This document shows, in pieces, positions 18,147-26,616 of a stretch of DNA of 50,239 nt; the stretch's first letter is position 1; every line of letters starts with the position of its first letter. The translations under genes were made by a program, and so were the position numbers. The stretch is from Arthrobacter castelli DSM 16402 (GTDB lineage Bacteria; Actinomycetota; Actinomycetes; Actinomycetales; Micrococcaceae): NCBI RefSeq assembly GCF_000430705.1, contig NZ_AUMN01000030.1, positions 1 through 50,239 on the forward strand, written 5' to 3'. The notes below the pieces were generated by a model. It saw only the letters and a program-made list of their open reading frames with translations. It was not told the DNA's origin and searched no databases.

Positions 18147-20192
18147 GTGTCCGAGCAACGCGTCCTCGACGGGCGTTACGAAGTAGGTGAACTCATCGGC
18201 CGCGGCGGTATGGCCGATGTTCATCTCGGCCGTGACGTCCGGCTTGGCCGTTCAGTGGCCATCAAGCTCTTGCGCCCCGACCTTGCCCGGGACCCCCAGT
18301 TCCGGACCCGGTTCCGCAGGGAGGCACAGGCTGTTGCGGGGCTGAATCACCCAAGCATCGTTTCCGTCTATGACACCGGTGACCAGGAGGTGGCGAATGG
18401 AATAACAGACGCCGTCACGGTGCCGTTCATTGTCATGGAATACGTGGCCGGCAGGACGTTGCGGGATCTCGAACGTTCCAAGGAAGTCACCATCGGCAAT
18501 GCCATCGAGCACACGCTCGGCGTGCTCTCCGCCTTGGAATACAGCCACCGTTCCGGCATCGTGCACCGCGATATCAAGCCGGCGAACGTCATCGTCACTC
18601 CCGACGAGACGGTTAAGGTGATGGATTTCGGCATCGCCCGCGCGATTGCTGACTCGGCCGCGACGATGACCCAGACCCAGGCCGTGATCGGGACCGCGCA
18701 GTATCTCTCACCCGAGCAGGCCCGGGGCGAATCGGTGGACGCGCGCAGCGACCTCTATTCAGCCGCGTGCCTGCTCTACGAAATGCTGACCGGCCGCCCG
18801 CCTTTCGTCGGCGAGAGCCCGGTTTCGGTGGCCTACCAGCACGTCCGCGAGATGCCCGAACCGCCGAGCCACTTCAATCCGGAAGTCGGCTCCGCACTGG
18901 ACAGCGTGATGAACCATGCGCTGGAGAAGGACCGCCAGGAACGGTTCCAGGACGCCGCCGCATTCCGCAGGGCACTTCGGGCAGCCCGCACCGGCGTCGC
19001 ACTTACCCCGCCCGCCCCTGCGGTGCCGGAAGAGCAGGGCAGGAACACCGAGGCAGTGACCGCGCCCGTGGCAACTGGTGCTGCAGGAGCTGCAGCGGCC
19101 GGAGCAACAGCGGCGGCGGATGAAACCCGCACTGAGGCGATGCCCCGCGCCGGCGCATCGGGAGATGCTGACCATCCGCAGACCCGCGCCATGACAGCTG
19201 TCGCCACGGCGCAACTGGATATCGACGACGCCGCTGCCGGTGGCTCCGGCACCGATCCTGCCCCAGCTGCCGGCGACGACGACGGTTACGGCGGTCCGAT
19301 CGATTTCCACGAGGAAGAATACGAACCCCCGCGGAAGCGGAGGCGGGGAGGATGGATCGCCGCCCTGGTCGTCGGGTTGCTGGTGGTGCTGGGAGCAGCC
19401 GGGTTCTACCTCTACAGCACTATGACGGCCGAACCGCCTCCTCCGCCGTTGGTGAAGATTCCCGACGTCGCGGACATGACGGAGGCGCAAGCCCTGTCCG
19501 CGCTGTACGAAAACGACCTGGATCCGCAGACCGAACGGGTGGAGAACGAATCGGTCGCCAAAGGCATAGCTATCGGCACATCGCCCGAGGCAGCCGCGAA
19601 AGTCGAGGAAGGCAGCACCGTTGAGCTGCTGATTTCCACCGGCCCCAACAGCGTCACCATCCCGAAGAAGCTACAAGGCCAGAGTGAGGCATCCGTGCGG
19701 GACAGCCTGCAGCAGTTGGGCCTGGTCGGCGGCACCACTGAGTCGGTGGACAGCGCCACCGTACCTGCCGGCCAATTGATCGGGACCAATCCTGAACTGG
19801 GCGAATCCGTACCTGCCGAGTCGACGGTGGACCTGATTGTCTCCACGGGAAATGTCACGGTGCCCGCGTTGACCGGCGACCGAATTGAAGACGCCGAAGC
19901 CGCTCTTCAGGACCCTGCCATTTCATTGCCCTACTCCACAAACAAGAAGGAAACAGCGGATGCGGCCCCGGGCACGGTTGTCAGCCAGAGCATTCAGGCA
20001 GGCACTGCCGTTACCCAGGAGACGGAGATCGTGCTGACCGTGGCGGTTGAACCGGAGGAAGAGCCGGAAACTCAGGAGCCAACCCCGTCACCTTCGCCAA
20101 GCCCCTCGTCCTCGTCCTCGCCCTCGTCCTCACCTTCTGCTTCGCCCAGTCCGGATCCGACCGGAACGGCGTCGACGCCGCCCGAAGATTAG
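18147..20192 (+). CDS. pknB: PknB: PASTA-containing Ser/Thr protein kinase
   Basis: 681 aa from GTG 18147, which has AGGAG at 18138-18142; an alternative GTG at 18126 would overlap the previous stop as GTGA and add seven residues. Kinase domain about 8-275 with IGRGGMADV, K40, HRDIKPAN (D142), DFG (D160) and the typical PknB activation segment containing TMTQTQ, whose two threonines are autophosphorylated in orthologues. Then a long Ala-rich linker with possible phosphosites, one membrane helix (about 402-424) and three PASTA repeats (KIPDVADMTEAQALSALYEN, VTIPKKLQGQSEASVRDSLQ, VTVPALTGDRIEDAEAALQ), ending in a Ser/Pro tail. Master regulator of cell-wall growth. Last gene of the operon; stop overlaps the convergent gene. 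Confidence 0.96.
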   Translation: MSEQRVLDGRYEVGELIGRGGMADVHLGRDVRLGRSVAIKLLRPDLARDPQFRTRFRREAQAVAGLNHPSIVSVYDTGDQEVANGITDAVTVPFIVMEYVAGRTLRDLERSKEVTIGNAIEHTLGVLSALEYSHRSGIVHRDIKPANVIVTPDETVKVMDFGIARAIADSAATMTQTQAVIGTAQYLSPEQARGESVDARSDLYSAACLLYEMLTGRPPFVGESPVSVAYQHVREMPEPPSHFNPEVGSALDSVMNHALEKDRQERFQDAAAFRRALRAARTGVALTPPAPAVPEEQGRNTEAVTAPVATGAAGAAAAGATAAADETRTEAMPRAGASGDADHPQTRAMTAVATAQLDIDDAAAGGSGTDPAPAAGDDDGYGGPIDFHEEEYEPPRKRRRGGWIAALVVGLLVVLGAAGFYLYSTMTAEPPPPPLVKIPDVADMTEAQALSALYENDLDPQTERVENESVAKGIAIGTSPEAAAKVEEGSTVELLISTGPNSVTIPKKLQGQSEASVRDSLQQLGLVGGTTESVDSATVPAGQLIGTNPELGESVPAESTVDLIVSTGNVTVPALTGDRIEDAEAALQDPAISLPYSTNKKETADAAPGTVVSQSIQAGTAVTQETEIVLTVAVEPEEEPETQEPTPSPSPSPSSSSSPSSSPSASPSPDPTGTASTPPED

Positions 20193-20833
20193 TCGGCTGC
20201 GGCGATCAACGGGCTGAGGGTGGCCGAGTGCGCCCCGGCGCCGGCCATACCGAGGGACTCCAGCCAGTTGCCCAGCATCTGGTATCCGCCTTCGGTCAGC
20301 ACCGACTCCGGATGGAACTGGACACCCCACAAGGGCGCGGTCTGATGCGCCAGACCCATCACCACACCGCCCGGGGTGCGCGCCGTCACCTCCAGGATCT
20401 CCGGGATACTGTCGCTGACCGCCGCCAGCGAGTGGTACCGGGTGGCAGTGAGCGGGCTCGGCAGCCCGGTAAACACATTTCCGCTGCCGTGCAGGATCTG
20501 TGAGGTCTTGCCATGCATCAGCTCCGGCGCATGGGTCACGACGCCGCCATATGCTTCAGCCAGTGCCTGGTGTCCCAGGCAGACGCCGAGCATCGGTTTG
20601 CCGGTCTCGCCACAGTGCCGGATCAGCTCGATGCACACACCGGCGCCGGCTGGAGCGCCGGGGCCCGGACTGACCAACACCCCGTCGCGGCCCGAAGCGA
20701 GTTCAATCGCTTCAGCGAGCGTGACGTCGTCGTTCCTTACCACTGTGGTTTCGGCACCCAGTTGCTGCAGGTAGCCGACCAGTGTGTAGACGAAGCTGTC
20801 GTAGTTGTCGATCACCAGGATTCGGGTAGTCAT
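20189..20833 (-). CDS. Class I glutamine amidotransferase: aminodeoxychorismate/anthranilate synthase component II
   Basis: 214 aa from ATG 20833. Supplies ammonia from glutamine for 4-amino-4-deoxychorismate (folate) and/or anthranilate (tryptophan). The catalytic triad is complete: C85 in GVCLGHQA, H174 and E176 in VQFHPESV; the oxyanion motif is VSPGPGAP. It lies next to pknB as Rv0013 does in M. tuberculosis, annotated there as trpG/pabA. No trp genes are nearby, so an amphibolic or folate role is likely. The open frame upstream of 20833 belongs to the preceding small gene. Start and that gene's stop overlap as ATGA; the stop overlaps the pknB stop. Confidence 0.93.
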   Translation of the reverse strand: MTTRILVIDNYDSFVYTLVGYLQQLGAETTVVRNDDVTLAEAIELASGRDGVLVSPGPGAPAGAGVCIELIRHCGETGKPMLGVCLGHQALAEAYGGVVTHAPELMHGKTSQILHGSGNVFTGLPSPLTATRYHSLAAVSDSIPEILEVTARTPGGVVMGLAHQTAPLWGVQFHPESVLTEGGYQMLGNWLESLGMAGAGAHSATLSPLIAAAD

Positions 20834-21000
20834 GGGATGTGCGCGGCACCAATCGTAGAGTCTGTCAGCGGCGTGAACTGTTCCAGCCAGGGAAAAACGA
20901 ACTGCGCCAGCAGCACCACGGCGGCCGCCAGCAACAGCACGGACAACACGATCCGCATCCACAGCGGTCCCGGCAGGTGGCGGAACATCCATCCGTACAT
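20830..21000 (-). CDS. Small membrane protein in the sortase operon
   Basis: 56 aa: MYGWMFRHLPGPLWMRIVLS followed by a hydrophobic helix (about residues 15-36) and an aromatic/acidic C-terminus (FPWLEQFTPL). ATG at 21000 is preceded by GAGGG, the gene begins 11 bases after the sortase stop and its own stop overlaps the next start as ATGA, so translation of all three genes is probably coupled. A comparable small one-helix protein occurs at this place in related actinobacteria. The function is unknown; a helper for sortase or envelope assembly is only a guess. Confidence 0.8.
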   Translation of the reverse strand: MYGWMFRHLPGPLWMRIVLSVLLLAAAVVLLAQFVFPWLEQFTPLTDSTIGAAHIP

Positions 21001-21011
21001 CTAATTATCCC

Positions 21012-21809
21012 TCATTTTCCGGCCGCTTCCACTTGGCTCTCAATCGCCGGCGGCGGACCGGCGGCGAGCGGTCGCCACGATTCGAATACCGAGTAGGCGA
21101 TAATCCGTTCCTCGTCCCCAAAACGCGGGTTGCAGCTGGTCATTGTCATGATCCGTTCCTGCGACTCCGCACCAGGCCGGGTCGGAACCGGCAGCAGCAC
21201 ATCCGAACGGTGCGGCAGCACGATCTGCTTATTGCGGAACACATAGGTGTAGTAGCCGGCTGCGGTCTGCACGTACAGCTTGTCTCCGGGAACCAGGGTA
21301 TGGATCTCGTCGAGGACCTTGCCATGGGTTTGCCGGTGGCCTGCGATGGCAAAATTTCCTACGGCCCCCGGCATCGCCGTCTCCGGATAGTGGCCCAGCC
21401 CGAGCTTGTCCAAAACTTGAGGCCCGACGCCGGAAATGAGCGGCCGCATGTAGTCCTCACCAAACCGCGGAACGTACATAATCCCGAACGGCTCCTGCGG
21501 GCCCGCTGCCTCGGTCACCGGTGGCGGACCGGAATCCGACAGCAGCCCCTCCGGCTCCGCCTGCGACCTTGCCGGGCCACCTCGCGAACCGCCGTCGAAC
21601 GTGTCAGCCAACCCCTGGACCACCTGCTCGTGCCGGTCATTGGCCTGTACATTGGTCCACCACAGTTGCCAGGCGACAAACAGCAAAAGCACGACGCCGG
21701 CAGTCACCAACAGCTCACCCAGCACCTGGATCACGGTACGCAGCACTCTGCCGCGTCGCGGTGCGGGGGACCCGGGGGGCACCGAAGACGGCCCGGATGC
21801 GTGTGCCAC
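21012..21809 (-). CDS. Class E sortase
   Basis: 265 aa, GTG start at 21809 with GGGAGG upstream. N-terminal membrane anchor (about residues 30-50), a linker rich in Gly/Ser/Pro, and the sortase beta-barrel (about 108-250). Catalytic residues visible are H158 in IAGHRQTHG, C226 in TMTSCNPRF and R235 in ERIIAYS. Class E sortases of high-GC Gram-positive bacteria usually anchor LAxTG-type proteins to the cell wall. Corresponds in position to the mycobacterial region between trpG and crgA. First gene of a three-gene minus-strand operon; divergent from crgA. Confidence 0.94.
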   Translation of the reverse strand: MAHASGPSSVPPGSPAPRRGRVLRTVIQVLGELLVTAGVVLLLFVAWQLWWTNVQANDRHEQVVQGLADTFDGGSRGGPARSQAEPEGLLSDSGPPPVTEAAGPQEPFGIMYVPRFGEDYMRPLISGVGPQVLDKLGLGHYPETAMPGAVGNFAIAGHRQTHGKVLDEIHTLVPGDKLYVQTAAGYYTYVFRNKQIVLPHRSDVLLPVPTRPGAESQERIMTMTSCNPRFGDEERIIAYSVFESWRPLAAGPPPAIESQVEAAGK

Positions 21810-22027
21810 GTCGCCTCCCCCTCATTGTCTGCCTGCGTCACCCCCTGCGCCGCTGAAGTTCGCTAGACTGGAGCATCAGAAAGCACTGGTACCGGCCCCT
21901 GCTGAACATCTTGCATGGCGATGATGGTTCACTGAGCAGGATACCTTGCCGGCAGCAGCAGCTTTACAGCAGCCACTATGCCGAAATGGCCGGTCACCAC
22001 CACCGGTAAGCGCGTCAAGGAGAGTTC
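21810..22027. promoter_or_regulatory. Divergent promoter region of the sortase operon and crgA
   Basis: 218 bases without a gene. It must contain start signals in both directions. A CTAGACT hexamer region near 21860-21870 could be a -10 element but has no good partner. AAGGAGAG just before 22028 is the crgA ribosome binding site. Confidence 0.35.
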
Positions 22028-22282
22028 GTGCCCGAGTCGAGATCCCGCAAGAAGCCGCAGCAGGCCGATCGCCGCCCCCGGGATACGCGCGAACCCGGGC
22101 CGAACCCCGTATGGTTCAAGCCGGTGATGTTCGGGCTGATGCTTCTGGGCCTGGTGTGGATTCTGGTCTTCTACATCACGCAAACCCAGTACCCGATCCC
22201 GGGCATCGGTGCCTGGAACATCACCATTGGCTTCGGGATCGCCATCCTCGGGTTCCTGATGACCACCCGCTGGCGGTCCTGA
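22028..22282 (+). CDS. crgA: CrgA cell division protein
   Basis: 84 aa, GTG at 22028 behind AAGGAGAG. A basic N-terminus (PESRSRKKPQQADRR) precedes two membrane helices (VMFGLMLLGLVWILVFYIT and ITIGFGIAILGFLMTTRW) with the conserved loop QYPIPGIGAWN. CrgA is an actinobacterial divisome protein that recruits FtsI and FtsQ and restrains Z-ring assembly. This is the end of the conserved near-origin block. In related genomes genes leading to gyrA commonly follow, but here the sequence changes to accessory genes. Confidence 0.95.
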   Translation: MPESRSRKKPQQADRRPRDTREPGPNPVWFKPVMFGLMLLGLVWILVFYITQTQYPIPGIGAWNITIGFGIAILGFLMTTRWRS

Positions 22283-22333
22283 CCATAGGGGCCGGGTAGG
22301 CCGTGCCGCCCACCGCGTCGCACCATCCGTGGC

Positions 22334-23095
22334 TCAGACCGCGACCATGACGACGACGGCCAGCAGCACCACTCCCACGCCGCTCAGTACCGAGATGCCC
22401 GCCCGTGAGCGCTTTGACGTTACCGTCCTACCTCGGACCATGAGCACGCTTGCCGCTGCTATCACCAACAGTGCAGAGAATCGTCCCAATGGAATGAAGA
22501 CGGCTGTCGGCGGGAGGATAAGGGAAAGCACCGACAGCAGGGAGAGTACGGCGGAGACCATTCCCGCCGTCGTCAACCAGCGGGGCAGTAAATCTGCGCC
22601 CCGTGCGGCCAGGGACGAAGCGCCGACCAGAATCCCCAGGCCAATCGTGTGACCGGTTCCGCCCACGAAGAAGCTCAGCTGACGCAGCAGCGAAACAGCC
22701 GCCGGGCTGTCGTTCACCTGTTCCACCCCGAGGGTGGCTGCAATCAGCGCCGAGATTATCAGGAACACGGAGGCCAGAACGCCTCCAGCCAGTGCGATAT
22801 CCGCCATTCCGCGGGTGTCCTTGCCCGACCGGCGCGACAATGAGGCCAACGAGCCACTGAATATCAACAACAGGGCGGCCGAGGCGGTCTGGATCAATGC
22901 CTGGACTTGGGCAAGGTCTCCCTGCTCCACAAAGAACTGCTGGATCTCGGCGGGATCGCTGCGGGGGAGGTTCGCCGGCGCAGAGGATGGGATCAAGAGA
23001 CCCGTGACGAATAGGCCGCCGATGAATACGACGGCACACAACAGTCCACTGATCGCCGTGATATTGCGGGTGCGGGTGGTGGTTGAAGTAGTCAT
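22334..23095 (-). CDS. Polytopic membrane protein, unassigned
   Basis: 253 aa from ATG 23095 (MTTSTTTRTRNITAISG); the frame is open further upstream but without family-like sequence. Six or seven hydrophobic segments, a periplasmic-looking loop with SSAPANLPRSDPAEIQQFFVEQGDL after the first helix, and a cytosolic-looking SLSRRSGKDTRGMAD loop. The pattern resembles small DUF4386-type membrane proteins, but this is only a resemblance. Convergent with crgA (51 bases between). No partner genes identify its role. Confidence 0.7.
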   Translation of the reverse strand: MTTSTTTRTRNITAISGLLCAVVFIGGLFVTGLLIPSSAPANLPRSDPAEIQQFFVEQGDLAQVQALIQTASAALLLIFSGSLASLSRRSGKDTRGMADIALAGGVLASVFLIISALIAATLGVEQVNDSPAAVSLLRQLSFFVGGTGHTIGLGILVGASSLAARGADLLPRWLTTAGMVSAVLSLLSVLSLILPPTAVFIPLGRFSALLVIAAASVLMVRGRTVTSKRSRAGISVLSGVGVVLLAVVVMVAV

Positions 23096-23360
23096 ACCCG
23101 TCAGGCTAGGCAACCGCGTGCAGGCAGGTCGTCCGCTGCTGGAACCACATTCACCTACGCAAATCCGCGTACGCCGGGGCGTCCCTTGGGGCGCCGGCCC
23201 CGACAAGGGGCACCTTCCCGATGGATGGCCCCAGTCTCCGGCGTACAGCGGATGGCTCGACTCCCCGGACTTCGCCCGGCTCTACGGCGAAGGAACGGTG
23301 GGGTAAGGTCCCGGCTTGTTCTCGATCGAATAGACATACCGCTGCGGCGACTCAAAGTTA
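23096..23360. other. Gene-free junction between conserved and accessory region
   Basis: 265 bases with no convincing gene. It lies where the conserved near-origin block stops and the truncated RibD-like gene begins, so it may mark an old recombination point. No inverted repeats or target duplications were recognised. Confidence 0.35.
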
Positions 23361-23816
23361 ATGGGCGCGAACACCTACCGGGCGATGTCCGGTAGGTCCG
23401 ATGAAGCGGCTGCCGCGGAATCGGACTTCTCCACCGACGAGGCGTCCAGCCTGACCGGACTCGTCGCCGTGTCCAAAGTGGTCTTCTCTTCGACGCTTCA
23501 GACACCGTTGACCTGGCCCAACACTGAGCTGGTCAGCAACGACGCCGTCGAGACCGTGGCAGAAATGAAGCGGAGCGCCGCGAAGCCAATGCTCACCATC
23601 GGCAGTCTCAGCCTGTGCCGGTCACTGATGGAAGCGGGCCTGGCGGACCGGTTCCGGTTGGTCGTCTTCCCCGTAATCACCGGCAGAACCGGACGGGAAC
23701 GGATTTATGACAACTATCAGGACTTCAGTCTGGAGATGGTCGACAGCAGGACGTTCGACGGCGGGCTCCAACTGCTCGAGTACGTCCCCACCATGCTCGC
23801 TGAAAGGCCAAGCTGA
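23361..23816 (+). pseudogene. 5'-truncated RibD C-terminal/DHFR-like protein
   Basis: The frame from ATG 23361 reads MGANTYRAMSG and continues into the second half of a RibD C-terminal-type dihydrofolate reductase family protein (KVVFSSTLQTPLTWPNTELV, KPMLTIGSLSLCRSLMEAGLADRFRLVVFPVITGRTG, EMVDSRTFDGGLQLLEYVP). The expected N-terminal 40-50 residues with the SLDG strand are missing: the codons just before are in frame for ten residues and then hit a stop at 23331. Either a decayed gene fragment or a short variant; a fragment is more likely. A complete paralogue lies at 44118-44681. Confidence 0.65.
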
Positions 23817-23887
23817 TCCGACGTCGAACGGGCAGCTATGTGACAGAGAGACGTGCACCGTGGGATTCCGGAATGTCGTCACTGTTC

Positions 23888-24343
23888 CTATCCCGAGAGC
23901 GGTGCTTCGAGACCCCGATAAGGCATCGGTTCGTTGTAGACGATATTCGTGGTGACGCCGCCAATGTCGCCGAGGTCATCGACGACCGCCGCAAGATGGT
24001 CCATTGACGCTGCGGCGAGTTTCAGGATGTAGCAGTCCTCACCGGTGACGCGCTGACACTCGAGAATCTCTGGCCGTTTGTCGAACACCACCCCGAGCGG
24101 TTCGCGGGCACGGCCGGGGTATTTAAGTCGTACGACCGCCATGACGGCCACACCGACCTTCTTCAAATCGACGCGGGCCGTGTAGCCGGTGATGACTCCT
24201 TTGGATTCGAGTCGCCTGATCCGGTCAGCCGTGGCGGTGGGGCTCAGCCTGACCAGACGGGCGAGCTGCGCGATGCTGGCCCGCCCGTCGGTCTGCAGTT
24301 CTCGAAGGAGATCCCAGTCGATGTCGTCTAAATCGTCACTCAT
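23888..24343 (-). CDS. Lrp/AsnC family transcriptional regulator
   Basis: 151 aa. N-terminal winged helix-turn-helix (residues about 5-55: LDDIDWDLLRELQTDGRASIAQLARLVRLSPTATADRIRRLESKGVI) and C-terminal RAM effector domain (about 65-140: VAVMAVVRLKYPG ..., ECQRVTGEDCYILKLAA). Members sense amino acids and form octamers. Divergent from the BKACE gene with 165 bases between, which suggests that it controls that gene and itself and that the effector is an amino acid or a keto acid. Confidence 0.95.
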   Translation of the reverse strand: MSDDLDDIDWDLLRELQTDGRASIAQLARLVRLSPTATADRIRRLESKGVITGYTARVDLKKVGVAVMAVVRLKYPGRAREPLGVVFDKRPEILECQRVTGEDCYILKLAAASMDHLAAVVDDLGDIGGVTTNIVYNEPMPYRGLEAPLSG

Positions 24344-24508
24344 ATCCCTACTTTAACGTGGAATCAAGTGACATTGGAGGCAACAGCCGTGGATTTCGCT
24401 ACACAATGGCGGCACTGCCCCACTAAAGTCGTCAGGGTTGTGCCACTTCGCAGGAGCGACGCCGCCGGGGCTGACTCTCGTGGCAGTAAGCAATCAGGAG
24501 GTAACCCG

Positions 24509-25240
24509 ATGTCGGAAGTCAGGCCGCTGTTGCAGGCAGCTTTGAACGGTGACCGCGAGCATCCCGCCGCTCCACGTACAGCCGAAGAGACCGCGGTCGA
24601 GGCTCGGGCCGCCGTCGACGCCGGGGCGCGGGCGGTGCACCTGCACGTCTTTGATGCGGACGGTCGACAGACGTTCGCTGCCGAACCATCTGCGGCAACA
24701 CTTCGTGCCGTCCGCGCCGCGTGCCCGGGGATCTCCATTTCGCTGAGCACCTCAGCGGAGGTGGAAGCCGACCCCCGCCGGCGCATTGAGCTGATCAAGG
24801 CGTGGACCGACCTTCCTGACGTGGTGACCGCCAACCAAGGCGAAGACGGCATCATCGAACTGTGCGAATTGCTGACTGTCCGCGGGATCGGCATCGAGGC
24901 CGGTCTGCTTTCGCTCGACGACGCACGCCAATTCGTTAACTCCGGCGTTGCCCCCTCCTGTGTTCGCGCCATGGTCGAACCCCTCGACGCCGACCCGGAC
25001 GAAGCTACCGCGCATGCTGACGCCATCGAGCGGACACTTGCCGGTGCCGGTGTGAGGCTCGAGCAGATCCATCACGGAGACGGCGTGGCCTCGTGGGCCG
25101 TCAACGAGCGTGCCATTGCTCGTGGCCACGGAATACGTACCGGACTCGAGGACACACCGGTCCTTCCCGACGGGAGGATTGCCCGGGACAACCGCGATCT
25201 CGTTGCCACCGCAACGTCTATGCTGCGCCGCCGGGAATAA
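24509..25240 (+). CDS. 3-keto-5-aminohexanoate cleavage enzyme family protein (BKACE, DUF849), short form
   Basis: 243 aa from ATG 24509, with the strong site AGGAGG seven bases upstream; the longer open frame from 24368 has no family sequence. BKACE enzymes condense a beta-keto acid with acetyl-CoA; the founding enzyme acts in lysine fermentation. The metal motif region reads AVHLHVFDADGRQT, where most members have HxHxRD; the arginine is replaced by phenylalanine. Further family blocks are ISISLSTSAEVE, DVVTANQGEDGI, GIGIEAGLLS and GHGIRTGLEDTPVLPDG. Substrate unknown. Probably regulated by the divergent Lrp protein. Confidence 0.85.
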   Translation: MSEVRPLLQAALNGDREHPAAPRTAEETAVEARAAVDAGARAVHLHVFDADGRQTFAAEPSAATLRAVRAACPGISISLSTSAEVEADPRRRIELIKAWTDLPDVVTANQGEDGIIELCELLTVRGIGIEAGLLSLDDARQFVNSGVAPSCVRAMVEPLDADPDEATAHADAIERTLAGAGVRLEQIHHGDGVASWAVNERAIARGHGIRTGLEDTPVLPDGRIARDNRDLVATATSMLRRRE

Positions 25241-25323
25241 AAACTGACGGCCCCGAAAGGCGAACCCTTCACGAGGCACGAGACAAGTTGAAACTATGTG
25301 CGCAGTAGAGCGGACCGGCAATA

Positions 25324-26562
25324 TCAGACGCGACTCCGGTCGCGACCGGACGTCGTCTTCCGGTGCTCGAGCACCGACGGGCGAACTTTCAAGGCAACAA
25401 GGATGAGGCAGGCGATTCCGGCCGTGATGAGGAAGCCGGTGGTTACACTGGTGGCAGCGATGACGGGCCCGATGAGGAGTGGGGACAGGAATTGTCCGGT
25501 GCAAACTGCGGTGCCGATCATGGAGGTGGCCGAGCCTCGTTGTTGGGGTGCCACGCTCGCGCCGACCAGGGAGGTCAGCAAAGGTATTGCCAATGCTTGC
25601 CCCATACCGAAGAGGACAGGGGCGGCCAACAGGATAGGCGGCTGGCTCGCAGTCCCCATCACGACGAACGCGATGATCCACGCTGCTGCGGCGAGGCGTA
25701 ACAGGGTGCGGTAACGGAGCCTCGCACGGAGTCGACCGTATGCGAGACCGACCAAGCTCATCGTAGCTGAACAGGTGGTAACAGAGTAGATGGCCACGAG
25801 GAATGGCTCATGGACGCCGAGCGTCGCCAATCGTTGCGGCACGAAGATGATCACTACGTACATGAAAACTGCACTGGCCATAAGCATCCCGTAAACGCTG
25901 AGGAGGGCGGGATTATGCATGAGTAGCTGGGCCAGCCCGTGTCCGCCGGAGGGCGTCTTTCGGCCGGGTCTGGCCGGTGGCAGGACTGCCAGTGTCGCGA
26001 TGGCCAGGGGGATCCCTACGAGGTAGATCGCAAACGGCGCGTGCCACGAATGGCCGCCGAGTGCTCCTCCCAGAAGAGGCCACACCATACCGCCGACACT
26101 GGTGGCGGTGGTGCGCCACCCCATCACCCGGTCTTTGAGCTGTCCCTGGTAGAAGATCAGTAGGGCGGTAGTAGTAGTGCTGAATACTGCTGCGGCCCCG
26201 ATACCAAAGAAGAGCCGACTGGCAATCAGGGCCGGGTATGAGGCGGCGAGCAGACCTGCCCCACCGGCAATTCCATACAGCGCGAGGCCAGCTGCCAGTA
26301 GTGGGCGCACGCCCAAGCGGTCGGTCAGTTTTCCCATCAGGGGGCTGGATACCGCGATGGCCAGGCTGTGCGCGGTGACGATGAGCCCGGCTTCGGTGCC
26401 ACTGACCTCGAGGTCGGATCTAATCACTTCCAGCACCGGGGCGACAACTGAGCCGGTCATCACGACAAGTGTTGAGGCGATCAGCAGCAGAGCGAGCGTG
26501 CTCGCCCGGGCCGGGGTGGTTTGTGACCATGAGTGGCCGGTCGCTCTGGTCATTGGAATCAT
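25324..26562 (-). CDS. MFS transporter
   Basis: 412 aa, about twelve membrane segments in two halves. The MFS signature between helices 2 and 3 reads GKLTDRLGVRPLLAAGL; further segments GLIVTAHSLAIAVSSPLMGKL and GVSVAPQQRGSATSMIGTAVC type loops are those of drug:H+ antiporters of the DHA1 type. It lies 54 bases downstream of the FAD oxidoreductase gene on the same strand and is probably in its operon, under the divergent MarR. Substrate likely a toxic or redox-active small molecule; this is inferred from context. Confidence 0.92.
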   Translation of the reverse strand: MIPMTRATGHSWSQTTPARASTLALLLIASTLVVMTGSVVAPVLEVIRSDLEVSGTEAGLIVTAHSLAIAVSSPLMGKLTDRLGVRPLLAAGLALYGIAGGAGLLAASYPALIASRLFFGIGAAAVFSTTTTALLIFYQGQLKDRVMGWRTTATSVGGMVWPLLGGALGGHSWHAPFAIYLVGIPLAIATLAVLPPARPGRKTPSGGHGLAQLLMHNPALLSVYGMLMASAVFMYVVIIFVPQRLATLGVHEPFLVAIYSVTTCSATMSLVGLAYGRLRARLRYRTLLRLAAAAWIIAFVVMGTASQPPILLAAPVLFGMGQALAIPLLTSLVGASVAPQQRGSATSMIGTAVCTGQFLSPLLIGPVIAATSVTTGFLITAGIACLILVALKVRPSVLEHRKTTSGRDRSRV

Positions 26563-26616
26563 CAGGTTTTGCTCCCATCAGCAACAAGAGTGGAGACGTG
26601 AATTGAAATCCCTGGT

